This document shows positions 48,601 through 60,832 of a stretch of 64,000 nt of DNA, one piece after another; position 1 is the stretch's first letter; each line of letters begins with the position of its first letter. Below the pieces are notes generated by a model. That model did no database searches. It saw nothing but the letters and a program-made list of their open reading frames with translations, and was not told the DNA's origin. A program made the position numbers and the translations under genes. Origin of the DNA: Andrena cerasifolii (lineage: Eukaryota > Arthropoda > Insecta > Hymenoptera > Andrenidae); NCBI RefSeq assembly GCF_050908995.1, contig NC_135121.1, positions 15,810,001-15,874,000 on the forward strand, given 5' to 3'.

Positions 48601-50245
48601 AACCTATGCACCCCTTTTTGTAATACGAGAAACATAGTTACTTTAGATGGCAAAGATAAGATTTGTAAAATTGACTCTTAACGAAAGACAATTTTCAATT
48701 GAAAATAACAGGGAGTGCCAAAAACAGGAATAAAAAACACCCTCGAATAACCTTCACGCAACAGCTACACTCATTCACACGCACGTTTGAAACAAAGCGC
48801 CACATGTCCCGAGGAAAATGCCCCTCGATATTCAGCATCCACGATAAAAGTCAAAACATCGAACAAAAAGAATAGGACGCGAACCTGCAGCATATAGTTT
48901 CCGAGGGATGACGACGAGGCGAAGTCGAAGTGCCAGAGGGAAAAAAAAACGATCGGGGAAGAGACGAGGGATCTATACAGGAGAGTTTTTTTTTCTTCCA
49001 CGGGCCTCTCGATATCACACAGAGGGTGGACATATGAAGTTAGCCAATGTGCCAACTTGCCCATTTCCCACTTATCGAGTTTCCTTGGCACCCCGTTTCG
49101 GAGCAGCGAGGGCCAGAGAAACTGCGGAGATACCGGAGGGTGGAAAAAAGGCGGGTTGGGGGGGTGGCGAAAAAAGAGGGTATGAAACGAAGACACGAGC
49201 GAGAGAAGTGGGTAAAAGTGGCGCAAGGGAGGCGAGGGCGAGGGCAACGCTTGCCGAGGTTTCCTTCTAATTTCTTGAACTTGATTAAAAGTTGTTCGGC
49301 ATGAAAATTAAGTTTCGTCCCGGCTGGGTATCCCGTTACCACTTCCTATCGTCTTCTTTGGCGGCCAACCGCGAGAACACCGTAGCTGTGAAATGCAGAC
49401 TAATGGGCAATCTACCGGCGGTGAATTGAAACGCGTTCATTGGTTAATAATAATGGCCATTGAATTGCCACGAGCGAGATGCCGAAAGAAACATTTGTTA
49501 ATATGACGCGGAATCTTGCCGATGATTATACGTGTGACATAAAATGCGGATTTTGTACGAGCGATGTCGGCAGGTAATTTTGTCGCGCCTTCGTGATTCA
49601 TCCAGATGTTGTGCACAGTTATCCCATACGTGTAATATATTTTACTTAATCAACTTCCATTTAATACTTTAATATTGCTGTTCATTTTATGATTCTTTCG
49701 CTTCTGTAAGTGAACGTACAAGGACGCACGTGGAAATACAAGGGCAGCGGACTATGCTTCTCAAGTGTAGAAGTAATTAGTGAATATTGGATATCGTGGA
49801 ATTCATACTCGTTAATGCCTATTCCCAGGATCAATCCGTAAATGTTTTATTACTTTGATCCAGGATGGATGTGCCAACCGAAGCAAGTTTGATGGAACAA
49901 ATTATAAGTAACGTTATCCTGGCAAGCAGGCGGATTAAGCACTTGCTCCTTAATTATAGAAGGTAAATTTCAACGCCATGATCAATATTTTAGCGTGGTT
50001 AACAGCGAAGCTTATGCATATCGAAGTGGACCGTACTTCCAGGGGAAATCTACAGGATTACCTTGGTTAATTGTTTTCAGACACTCGCCAGTAGGTTATC
50101 AGTCCCAGCAAAAAAATCCAACACCTGCGCGTCTCGGATACAGAAGGATTACCCTGAGTTATGGCCACTAATTTGGTTGTTTATGTTCAAAACCCTGTGA
50201 TTCCAGCAGTGACTATAAAGTTTCCTTAATTCAGTAAATCGACTG
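45666..50245. other. noncoding stretch with CpG-rich and purine-rich patches
   Basis: CpG-rich patches lie at about 45940-46350 and 47830-48260, and a purine-rich block at about 48900-49250. The frames there (144 codons plus at 47831-48265, 158 codons minus at 48771-49247) are composition-driven and carry no motif. The rest is AT-rich. Confidence 0.45.
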
Positions 50246-50451
50246 TACTGAACTCGCTCTTCTTGAAAATAAAGCTTCGAAAGGAAAGCATTTATTCCAT
50301 CATCCTAATTTTATTTTTATTTTATTTTTATTTATTACTATTCGCGGGACAAACCCTTGAAATTAAACCCTAATTTGTTTGAAATGTAAAGTTGCTCCCT
50401 TCTTTGTTGTAATATCACAATCGTCCTGCTCGTCTTAAATATTAGTGGAAA
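50246..50451 (+). repeat. tandem duplication, unit 1 (206 bp)
   Basis: The unit starts TACTGAACTCG and ends just before the next TACTGAACTCG at 50452. Outside a T-rich run (around 50313-50340) it differs from unit 2 at only a handful of positions, so the duplication is recent. There is no coding content. Confidence 0.9.
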
Positions 50452-50674
50452 TACTGAACTCGTTCTTCTTGAAAATAAAGCTTCGAAAGGAAAGCATTTA
50501 TTCCATCATCCTAATTTTATTTTTATTTTTATTTTTATTTTATTTTTTTTTTTATTTATTACTATTCGCGGGATAAACCTTGAAATTAAACCCTAATTTG
50601 TTTGCAATGTAAAGTTGCTCCCTTCTGTGTTGTAATATCACAATCGTCCTGCTCGTCTTAAATATTAGTGGAAA
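50452..50674 (+). repeat. tandem duplication, unit 2 (223 bp)
   Basis: This is the second copy of the preceding unit. The extra 17 bases come almost entirely from expansion of the internal TTTTA-type run (about 50515-50565). The sequence after it starts TACCGAACTTA and may be the start of a decayed third unit, but the match fades within about 30 bases. Confidence 0.9.
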
Positions 50675-53600
50675 TACCGAACTTATAATTTTGAAAAATT
50701 GAAGGCTCATTAGCTTCCGAGTCGTGGTTACTAACAATAAGTTAGCGACATTTTAAGTTACTTATGGCGCTGTCACATTGAGAAATGCATATGCATTTCC
50801 ATGGGAGTATCGTTCAATAGCTTGAATTTTCGAGCAGGACCATGCTGTTACCTGCTTATTCCCATTCGTTATTAACGTTAGCCATGATTACTGGATTTCA
50901 CGATCCAATAAATGCGAGATCCCACGCAGTGCATATTAGAAGACCTTCGGAATGTTCGTTCCTCTGTCACGTGATTTTCGAAATTTCGCTTCGTCAGTGT
51001 CGATCGCCTGCTCTAAAATTCCATTACGAATAACAGGGAGCACGAATCACGTCACAGGGAAAGAGGATAAATTAGAAACTAATTTCGCGTGATTAGTCGT
51101 GTAACATTTTTCCTGAAATGAGATTGCGTGATTGACGTTGAAAGGAAGTCATAGGATGGAATTCTTTAGGAGCTTGGGCTCCGTGCTACATTTCTCTTGT
51201 AATAGAAGTGATTCCTTAGTATTGCACTAAGTACTTTGTATTCGTGCAGGTAGAATTACACCCGATGTACATACATAAGCTCTTATTCCTCGTTAAATTA
51301 CCAGCTGATTTCCAATTCCATCCAAATAGAATCACACGATTGTATTAAAAAGAGAGAAATAACAATCATATAATGAACTGGCACTTTGTAAATTTGGAAG
51401 CAATGTGGTTTACGATCCAGACATTTATTATCTGCTACTTTTCAGACTCCATTTCGAAAGACATCATTTCTATATAATTCTTCGCATAATTTGTCAGGGT
51501 GTCAATACTTCGGAAGCAATTTCTGCGGTTACTGTAGTATTATCTATTTCAGGAATCACGCTCTTCAATTTTAAGAATTATCAACGTCAAATTCCAAAGC
51601 TTCGCATAGACCGTCGAACAAGAAATTTTCATCATCCTACCATAATCAACTCAAAACGACATATCTTCCTTGCAAATGCAAGCACTCAATCTATACAATT
51701 CAATCTCCACCAATTTATTATTTCTTTCCCTTAACCTACAGCATCCCCCTGAATATTCTCGCATCCCTCCATCGCCTGCAAAAACGCCTCGTTGTCGAGC
51801 GCCTTCGACTGAATAAACAATCAGCACCAAAACCATACATCTCTGTAAATCCTTTTCGCCAACGAAGGATCGCGCGAAACAGCCGTCTCCCCGCGAATTT
51901 CGGCCGCGGGGCTTCGTTACCATTTAACTCGAGGCGTCGTTATCAGTTTTAGAGGGGATTCATGAAACCGTCGCTTCCGCGGCGCGTCAATTTCCGGCGG
52001 GCGCTCTTCGCGCGCACGTACATCACGTTTTTAGCCGCGTCACGAGAAATATAATTGACCGCGTCCGTTGCCCGCAACCATTAACAGCCGCGTGAAACCG
52101 GAATGGACCGTGTATATAATATAATTAAACGGCAAACAATATGAAATCAAATCCAGCGGAGCATTCGCCGCGCGTGGAGGGCCCGTCGGCCCCGTCAAAC
52201 GGTGGTCGCTTCGTTTTACCGCCATTTAAATTTTATTAAACGTTTTACGATTCGCCGCGTGCCCGTTCGTCGGGCGCGTTTCGCCTCTCCACGCTAACCG
52301 TCAACCGATTTTTCTCGACCACCGACCGGGACTCGGTTTTTAACGAGCTACCACTCTGACCTTTGGCCCACCGAAGGCGGGCGTCTGTGAACGATACACG
52401 GGGATTGAATTAACTTGTTAACTGCGGAGGGCGAGTCAGCCGGAAAGCAGTTAAAGTTCTGCGAATAATTTAGTAAGCGCACTCCTGCGGGGGGTAAAAA
52501 TGTACATGTAGCATTATGTCGTTGCTGTTGCTGAAATAAGTTAATTTCGTGTTATCAATTTTCTGTATGTAACCTCGAACGCACGGGGGACGTTGTTACT
52601 TCAGAAATAAATTAGTTGAAATGTTAGGGGATGACGTACCTACAACTGGAGGATTTTGAAAAAGGATGGATTTTTATTTTTTTTTTTCATTTTCTTGTAT
52701 TGAGAACGTTGTTGTTATTGGAGTGTTAAATTGATATCTATGTAGTTAATGGAGTTATGGTATTATTAGAGAATTTATTTAATTGGTAATACCCTTGGTA
52801 GGATTGTCGAATTTATTATATCCTCTGGATAGGCTCCTTTTTAAGTTTTTTTTTTTAAGGGACGCCCTGTGACGTCCTGATAAAGTAGCGCTGCAGTTTG
52901 AAACTTTTTTTGTCACAAAAAGAATGTGTTTACTAAATTCTCCTTAAATAGGATCACGATATACATTGAAATCGCAAAACACTCTATACAATATACTATT
53001 ATAGTTAAACTATCGTAGATATCTTAAGAATTCGCAAAACAATCTGATCCTTCAGAATACGATGTCCTTTCCCCTGCATTTTCTTGTGTCATTTCGATCT
53101 CCAAACGTATGCAATTGGTACCAAAGAAATGCAGCCCATTCTTATGTATAGCTACACACCGCTGGTGGAAGGAGATATTTAATCGTTAAATGCTGCAGTC
53201 AAAGAAGCAGAGCATGGAGCATGTAACCGTGTCACTTAAATGGAACGGATGTGCGGAGTATTCCAATCACCCTGATACACCTCGCCGTTATGATGGCCAG
53301 TGAGCGCAAACTGCACTTACTTAGTTTAACTCCGTCAGGGTGAAAGCTACACGGAATACGAAATTCGAGCTGCCGAATTCCGGGTGGAGAATTGTTAACT
53401 GCTCCATCGCAATACTCGTCATTAACGTCCTTAGGGAAACAGTATCCTTATAGCAACTCCCCGGAAACAATATCCACGGTCGTACCTACTGTCCTCGGAC
53501 TTGATACAGATCTCTTCAAACCGCTTCGATGGTAAATTTTAAGATGACATTAAAGTGAACTGTACACGATGATTGATGATGAACAGCCTTATGTGATTAT

Positions 53601-56380
53601 TGATAATAATGTGCAGAAGACTAGGAACTATTAAGAAACCCTAATCTTGTTTCTTTCTTTTAAATATTTACGATGCAGTAACAATTATAATCACAGAAAT
53701 GTTTATGAAGGGAGCAGTGAAAATTGCAGAAGTAGAATTTAAAATCAGATGGTTTTACAATTACACCATCAGCTGCCATTCTAGCCACATCAAGTTGAAT
53801 CAACCTGGTGAACCTTACCACTGAAATTTCTGATAAACCTGCGCTTATCGAAGCTAGTAAATTTAAATCCGCATTGATAACCTATTTCCTCTCATTTTCC
53901 TCTGCGATAATGTTGTAAGATATTAAAATTCCCTCACTCCTTATTAGAAAATATCTCTCATCATGTCCAAATTTCCTACTTTAACAACTTTCAAGAATTG
54001 AAACATACACGGACACGCACAGCTGGGACACTTCTTAATTTCATATTTCCGTGCCAGCACGGAAGGTGGCCTTCGACGTACCTACCTTCGTCACACACTG
54101 AATATTCACTTGACCTTCGCACTGGCGCCAAATCACGGCCAGTATGAGCTGTAAGAAGCTGCGCAAGGTTCTCCTGCGACGGGGACGACTTCGCTAGGGA
54201 CTCGACTATGCGTTCCCTAATTTATTCCATCTTAGCCCGCGTTTGGGTTCTGATTTTCAATTCGTGCCCCAGGGTCTCCTGCTCTTCGCGCAAAGTGTTT
54301 GGTGCACGCCGACCGATACACTTCCTCCTGCAGCCGGCTGCTTGAGCACTATCTACATGTAAATCTAATATGCGCTCGTGTATTCTACGAGCCTTCGTCG
54401 TAACGACACCTTCTCAAGGCGTCTGGGACGCTCTCCCTTTGGGACAGCATCGAGCTACGATGCTAATGGGGCCATCGAAATATTCCTAGTGCCGTGGCTT
54501 TTCTGCCGTCCAAGTTCGCGGCGGAAAAGTTCGCCCCGTTTAACAAAGACGAGCAAAATTAGCCTACGTAACTTTGATGGGTGGCTGGGGAATTTTGTGA
54601 GGGGCGAAAAATACGGGCGGCTCGTCTTCCTTACACCTTCCCTGAATTGGATCTGCCATTAGAATTAAATAAGTATTAATTTGCTTAAAAGAAATATGCA
54701 TTCAAATTTTTTACCTAAATAGACAAGCTTACTTAAACCACATCTTAAATTGACGTAAGAAGGAGAAATGTACAGCGATGGAAAACGTTCTCACAACTTC
54801 CACAATGCAGCTAGAGCACGTCTATATTTTTAACGAAATGTGTACTTGAAATTCTAGCTGCTCGACCCTCGATTTCCTAAATTCTCCATATACCCCGCGT
54901 AAGCCTGCTGCAGCCGAAATGGAGACCCGCAATATGTAAACGATGTGCACATGTGCAATTTAGGCTTCGAGAATCGCTATTGAAAACGAGGATCCTAATT
55001 AGAATCCGAGAATGATCCTACCTTTAAAGGTACAAATTGAAATTAGTACAAAGGCGGTGAACAGATGTATGATTTCAGAACCACCGAGGGTGGCACATTC
55101 GTATCAGAAATCTAATCCCTGTCTCAATAAAGATCATGACGAATTCGTGTGCCGAAATCGAAAGTTCTGTCATTTCCTCGCTGGCATCGGAACGGAGACT
55201 GGGCACAGGCTCCTTAATAACGCGCCCCGATGAATTTCAATATTATTTTAATATAAACACGCCGGCTGCCGATATCAACGGCCATGGAGCTTTTTATCAC
55301 CGTTCTTTTGTAAGCTCGCTTTAACCGCGTCGCATTGGCGCGGGCAACCGGAATATTCGCATACCGAATGCCTCTGCAAATTTCCCCGGGTGGTATCGAG
55401 CTTCTATATCAATTCCATTGCTTCAGTTTTGCCTGGTGCTCTTTGTTTTTCAATTTCGACGTGCCTGTTTCTTCCTTCTTTGTTTTCCACCTTTTTCACT
55501 CTATTTTCCTCCCCCTTTTTCACCGTTTTGTTTCATCCGCCGTGAAATTCCCCCGCGGCGATTATTCCCTCGCTTTTCCTGAAGCCTGGCTCGGCGAATC
55601 CACCTGCCACGGCGAAAATTTGTCGAATAGCTGGTTTAATTTTGCGCCACCTTGCGCGGGAAGGGATTCAATAAAGTCGGCTTGCTGCCGGTATCCGGCT
55701 ATCGGATTCGATTCAACGTTGGGAGCAGTAAGCACAGTATGTACAGTGTAATGCAAATGTATTTACCCCTGTCTGCGTGCTTCCTTCGTCTTTCCACGGA
55801 AGTGTTTCGCTATGGTATTTCTTTGGTACTCTCACGACCGTTGGATTTCGATTCGTCTGCGTAATTGGTTTAAGGTGATTCGCACGCTGAGAGATAATGA
55901 TGCTGCGAATTGTGCAGCGTAAGTGGTAGCAAACTCTACAGATCAGACTATTCAGATGGTACTTAACATTTCGACGGAGATCAGTTGAAGGAAAAATGAA
56001 TTGTAACGGGAAGAGAGACAGTTTTTAAGGGGAAACGGATCGTGGACTGTCAGACGCATTTTTCGAACGACATAGCAGGGTCTACTATCTTTTCATACGC
56101 ATTGCTTTAAATATTATTCGACGTGGATGGTGTTCGCATTAATAACGCGCTTAAAAATATCATACAAACTTATTATACATACACGTCACTTTGAAATATT
56201 ATTTAAAGACTACAAGAGTTTCCTGACTGATTGTACATTCGTTCGTCTCGTTAGTAAAATCTAGTCCTATTTTCTCATCTCGGTATTACAAGGATTCAGG
56301 ATTTTAAATATATTCTGCATTCGCTAAACTGACATGGGAACACTATTCAACGAAATGCGCGAATAACGTAGCTTTTCATT
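50675..56380. other. noncoding stretch with CpG-rich patches
   Basis: CpG-rich patches lie at about 51880-52480, 54170-54660 and 55260-55640. The frame at 55335-55751 (138 codons plus) is F, S and C rich over a pyrimidine-biased block and has no motif. No mobile-element ends with partners were found here. Confidence 0.45.
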
Positions 56381-56384
56381 TTAA

Positions 56385-57101
56385 GGGGCCATTCCACTGT
56401 GAAGTCGTGAAAAATTTTCATCTTCTACGATTTATTTTTTAGGAATGTTCAACCTAAACATTAGTTTGTCTACTTATTAATACACTTATTGACAGTATAA
56501 AAAGAATCTGTTTTCAATTTTTAACATCTTCTTTAAACATATCTCGCACTGACGTGTTCACCTTGAAATAGCGATGTGAAATAGTGCTGGTGTGGATGTT
56601 TCTGGGAGAACGACGCATGTAAAACCAAAAATTCAAAGTGCGATGTAGTCAGGACGAGTGTGGTTATCGTTGGGAGCAGAATTATTTTGACTGATAAAAC
56701 AATAACAAGGTGGCGGATGTTTGAAGTTTAAGTGTCGAAATACGGTAAATTTGTCAATTATTTTGCCGTGTAAAAAGTATGAAATTATTAATCCGAAAAG
56801 GTTTCCCAGGTCCCTGCGACACACACTGATACGTGCTGAATAACGTGTGAAAATTTGAGACTGATTGTTCAAATAGTTTTTGTTGCAATCACCTGCACCA
56901 GTTGAAAAAAATGTCGTTTTGAGATATTCGCGTTTTAATCGAAGTTTTAAAAAAATTAAAAAATTCTTTTAAATTTTTTGGTATAATATAAGAGTAGCTT
57001 AATAAATATCAAAAATATAAATTGCATTATATGTTGTATCGGCAGAGAAAAAATCTTAAAAAATAGCTTAATTTTTCGGCCGATTAAAGTAGAATGACCT
57101 C
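56385..57101. mobile_element. TTAA-flanked MITE, piggyBac-like
   Basis: A 717-bp element lies between TTAA at 56381-56384 and 57102-57105. The left end GGGGCCATTCCACT and the reversed right end GAGGTCATTCTACT agree at 11 of 14 positions. The interior around 56650-56690 contains AGTGTGGTTAT followed by GGGAGCAGAATTAT, closely resembling AGTGTGGTTATAGCCGGTAG and CAGATTTAT in the 6632-7340 element. The two have almost the same length. They look like distant members of one lineage. It has no transposase. Confidence 0.75.
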
Positions 57102-57105
57102 TTAA

Positions 57106-59559
57106 GGACATTTTTGATTCTACAAAACCATTACACTACAATCTAATTATACGTACTGACTCGTTACTGTAGTTTGAGGTCTGCATTCTATCAAAAATAT
57201 AGATTATATCACTCAGCCAATTAATTCACAACAGCAAATTGACACATTTCTTCCATTGTAGAAAGGAATATGGGGCACCGTGCAATTTTCTTTGTGACGG
57301 CTTCTCTTTTTCGAATTTTATTCCCTCTTGTTCCTGTCGGAAGTCGGAACGTACAGGGATTATCCGCCAGCGCGAAGAGCCGTCGATAATTCCACCATTT
57401 AACTTTTCTAAATCACGAAGCGACGATTCCGGGACAGTTTATTCCCGACGCATTGGAGGAGTCGCGTGTTTACACGGGCACGTACTAAATCCTACCATGA
57501 AATGGGGATTAGTAAAGCAAGGGAACCAGCTGAAAGCGGACGGTATATCTCTGGCGGGCAATCGATAACGAGGCTTGGGAATTATTCGGCAGCCAGTGGC
57601 TTCTTTGAAATCAGCCATTTCGCGCACGAAGGATAATATATAACCTGTATCAGGACCTACGCCACGGAGAGAAAGAATGCGATCTGATTAGAGGCAGAAT
57701 CGAGCACCCCCGTCGCCTTGGTTCACGCTTCCATTCTGATCTTTCTTTCTTCCTTGCACGCCCTTCTTTTACCTGTTTTATTAACCTGACAGGAGCAAAC
57801 GTGCACGTGGCTCGCTGCGGACGATTCTTCCATTTGCCTTGCGAGTGTGCACACAGGACCCGGTGAAATGTATGGGTTATTGAAATTTATGTAGCTACAG
57901 TGGATCGTGTGACTGATGAAATATTTAGAGAGAATGATCGTAGTGCGTATCCACACCGTCTTCCTTCCTTCTTTTCTGTGATAGTCAAACTTGCGTTTGA
58001 CGAAGGAAGCGGCGAAGCGTCGAGCGAAATAAATAGAGATTGTGGATTAGCGCTCTGAGTGGCGTCAGATTATCAAAATAAATCCTACAATAATTTAGAT
58101 GCTTTTGTAAACATATGAACGCGAGAAGTGTTCACTTTGAATGTTCCTGTAGCGACTGACGCGTGAGCCCCATCCCCCATCGTCACACCGTTAAGATGCC
58201 AACCGTCTCTTCCTCCAATGTAACGAGAGAATCCCTGGCGGAGGTGAACGAGTCTTCTTCCTACGCTACTGGAATTTAATACCAGGATCAGGAACGGACA
58301 CGGTGGCCATGGTCACTCAGACTTTCGTTCTGCCTGCAACTTACTGCCCAGACGTCTGCCATCGAGACCGAAATCTCATCCGCTGGATTACGTCCAACCC
58401 CCTTTGCACGGGCTGGAATCGAACCGTCGTTCTGTCACGTAACGTGACATTATGCTAATTTCATGGTCATTAGCCGGTCGCGTGGGCACCCCCGCGGTTC
58501 CCTGACCGTCAAATGCGCGAGTCGCAGCGCGTTAAATTACGAATAATTACGGGCTGCCCCGCGATACTGGATCTCCGTTCGATCAGAAGTTGCGGCCGCG
58601 AACGAACGGGGGGGGACCGTTAATAAAGGATTATTGTCGGGATTTGCGTGGCGACGCACGGTGATGCTCGTTTTTTGGTCAGACGCCCGTGGACTCCGAC
58701 GACGATCGATTCTCTCTTTCCCCTTTATCGCCTGGTCCCGGTGATTTATTTATCAGTCCAGGCGGAGCTCGATCCCTCGCCACAGTTTTTATACAAAGGA
58801 CGCTGTTTCTGAGGTTCCTCAGATGGGCGAGGATCGGTAGTAATTAGATGGATACTGCAGCATTTTTGTGGTTAAATGAAATAATTTGAGTTTGAATATT
58901 TTTATGAAGAACCGGGGGACAAGTGAAGTTAAAGTGTGGAAATTGCGTGCTGTTTACTTAAAAAATTCATTACTCCTAATTTCACCTGTCGTTGACTTAA
59001 ATCTACTTCGTACAATTTCATTTCCTAACATCCGCGTAACATGGAGAGCAAATTATACTATGTTAGGTGAGTTTGTAGCTTCTTGTACTTTCGCGCGTCT
59101 GTTTTTCTTGAGCGCCAATAAATTAATTAGAAAATGATACAGGATTTACTAAACTCGAAGTCAATTGGCTGGCGGCGAGCAAAATTCCCAGTAATCCGCG
59201 TTCGTGCTTCCACGGGAAGCGCTGAAACGTGCTCCACTGCGAGAGCGGTTCACAAGGTGTTACGAGAGATATGAGAAATTCCGGAAAGAGGAGAAAACGA
59301 TTTAATTACGCGATCGTGAATGTGGTTCTTCGCAAACGAACGTGTCGGCCTCCCTGTGCAAAACGTTAAGATGATGGCACTCGACGAAATGGTAATAATT
59401 GAATCTCTTTCCCCGTGATCGCACAGCGTCCGTCCGTAGGTGACTTTTTTTAATCATAAGCCGAAGTGTCTGGTTTAATCTGGGCTCGTTTCTTCTTGTA
59501 ATTGAAAGACGTGATTATTATTATTATTGACGGATTTTGTCCATTAGTATTTGATTATG
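57106..59559. other. noncoding stretch with CpG-rich patch
   Basis: About 58140-58830 is CpG-rich and holds a 17-bp dyad listed separately. A short TTA triplet run lies at about 59511-59529. Frames are at most 109 codons and unrecognised. Confidence 0.45.
58433..58449. promoter_or_regulatory. 17-bp perfect dyad, possible dimer binding site
   Basis: TGTCACGT, one central A, then ACGTGACA: two perfect 8-bp inverted arms. CACGT/ACGTG half-sites are typical of bHLH or bZIP dimers, though the spacing here (overlapping halves around one base) fits neither canonical site exactly. It lies in a CpG-rich patch without a gene beside it. Confidence 0.3.
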
Positions 59560-59706
59560 AGGCAAAATATTTGCCGCTACTCAAATGCCTATAACTTCAC
59601 GAATGTTACGAATTACAAAAAATCCTTTTAAGCACGTATTCTTAAAAGGTTGAACATTCGAAAAGTGAAATAAAAAAATAATAAATATTTAGACCGAAAC
59701 CTCCCC
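59560..59706 (-). mobile_element. right end of a TTAA-type element, left end not found
   Basis: The sequence ending AGACCGAAACCTCCCC, followed by TTAA (59707-59710), matches the end at 20564-20586 at 21 of 23 positions including TTAA. The upstream 140 bases are AT-rich, with a transposon-like low-complexity look. No mirrored GGGGAGGTT end was found upstream, so the copy is probably truncated. The left boundary is arbitrary. Confidence 0.45.
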
Positions 59707-59710
59707 TTAA

Positions 59711-60743
59711 CATCACTATTTCAACATCCATGCCCCGCTTCCAATCGCAATATTAAAGCAATTATCCCATAAACGCGTCACGATGGAGACAAAATTTTAT
59801 CTCACGTCTGCACCCTTATGCTGCTCGAGGAATACGACTTCCACAGGCTCGCTCTTCAACCCAGGGACGCCGGCTCAAAGGGATGAAAGTTATCATCCAT
59901 TCTACGACATCGTTGCAACTCCTTGCTCTCTTTCCGTCCGCCAAGTTACAGCGAATAATACTATGCGGCTCCGTTAATCCAGGAACCATCATCCAGTATC
60001 TCTGGCAATGGTACACAGGTAGTTGGAGTTGCTGCGTAACCGCTAAACTGGACGTAAAGTTGCCACGTTATGGCCGCAGGCGTCGCGTGCGTTTCATGCA
60101 CGGCGAGAAGACAGCCCCGGACGTCTTTAATGCTCTCACGCTGGGGTTGTTCAGGCTGTTTACGACGAATAAAAAGCTCGGCAGGGGTAAATATTCACGG
60201 GCCAGCCCCGTTGCCACGGAATCGCGAACGGTTCGGTGGAAAGCGCGCGCGATACGCTGGCAGCCGCTAATTCCTTTTCGCTTAAAATCGCATTAACCAT
60301 CAAGCCTTTCCATACGTCGCTCAACTAGAACGTGGTTAAGGATGTTGTGTCGCGTAGAGCTCGCGGCGTGGGTTAGGCTCTATTGTTATTTTGGGGTGTA
60401 CGTTTTATATGTGGGGAACGTTATTCGTGTTAAGCCGGGTCCAGGCTTGAATAGGCATACGCTGAGCAGGCTGAGCGCACAGGAATATTTTGATGTGGAC
60501 GGGTGAAACGGTAGCCAGGACCGCATGCTTCAACGTCAGAAAGGGTGAGCGTGAACGCATATGCTAATGTGGACGTGTCATTCGTGGTGACTCGGCGCAT
60601 GCGACCCGACTCGCGAATGCCGGCGTAGGCACATGGCTTGAGTTGACCGTTGTCGGTTTACTTCCGCACATCAAAGGGAATTTCGAGTGCATTGTGTTCA
60701 GCGTGGAAGATAGAAGCAGATGCGATACTTTTCTAAAATCATC
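59711..60743. other. noncoding CpG-rich stretch
   Basis: About 59760-60400 is CpG-rich and carries the overlapping plus frames 59883-60296 (137 codons) and 60070-60270, with no recognised domain. The remainder is featureless. Confidence 0.45.
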
Positions 60744-60832
60744 GATGTCTCGGATTTTCATAATATTGAAATACATGGTAGTCCATATGAAATTAGGGAG
60801 GGTTAAGTCCTCATTTCTGCAGATTCGAAATT
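60744..60832 (+). repeat. dispersed repeat R1, copy 6
   Basis: GATGTC and GGATTTTCATAATATTGAA are followed by a CATGGTAGTC step, CATATGAAATTAGGGAGGG, TTAAGTCCTCATTTCTGC and ATTCGAAATTG, in the family order. It is a solo arm and ends earlier than the 27-kb copy, lacking the TTTAAAAAATACAG tail. Confidence 0.6.

Noticed and set aside
58406..58430. GGAATCGAACC, which reads as a tRNA B box on the minus strand
   Set aside because: The surrounding bases do not form a T-arm stem and no A box or acceptor stem is found.
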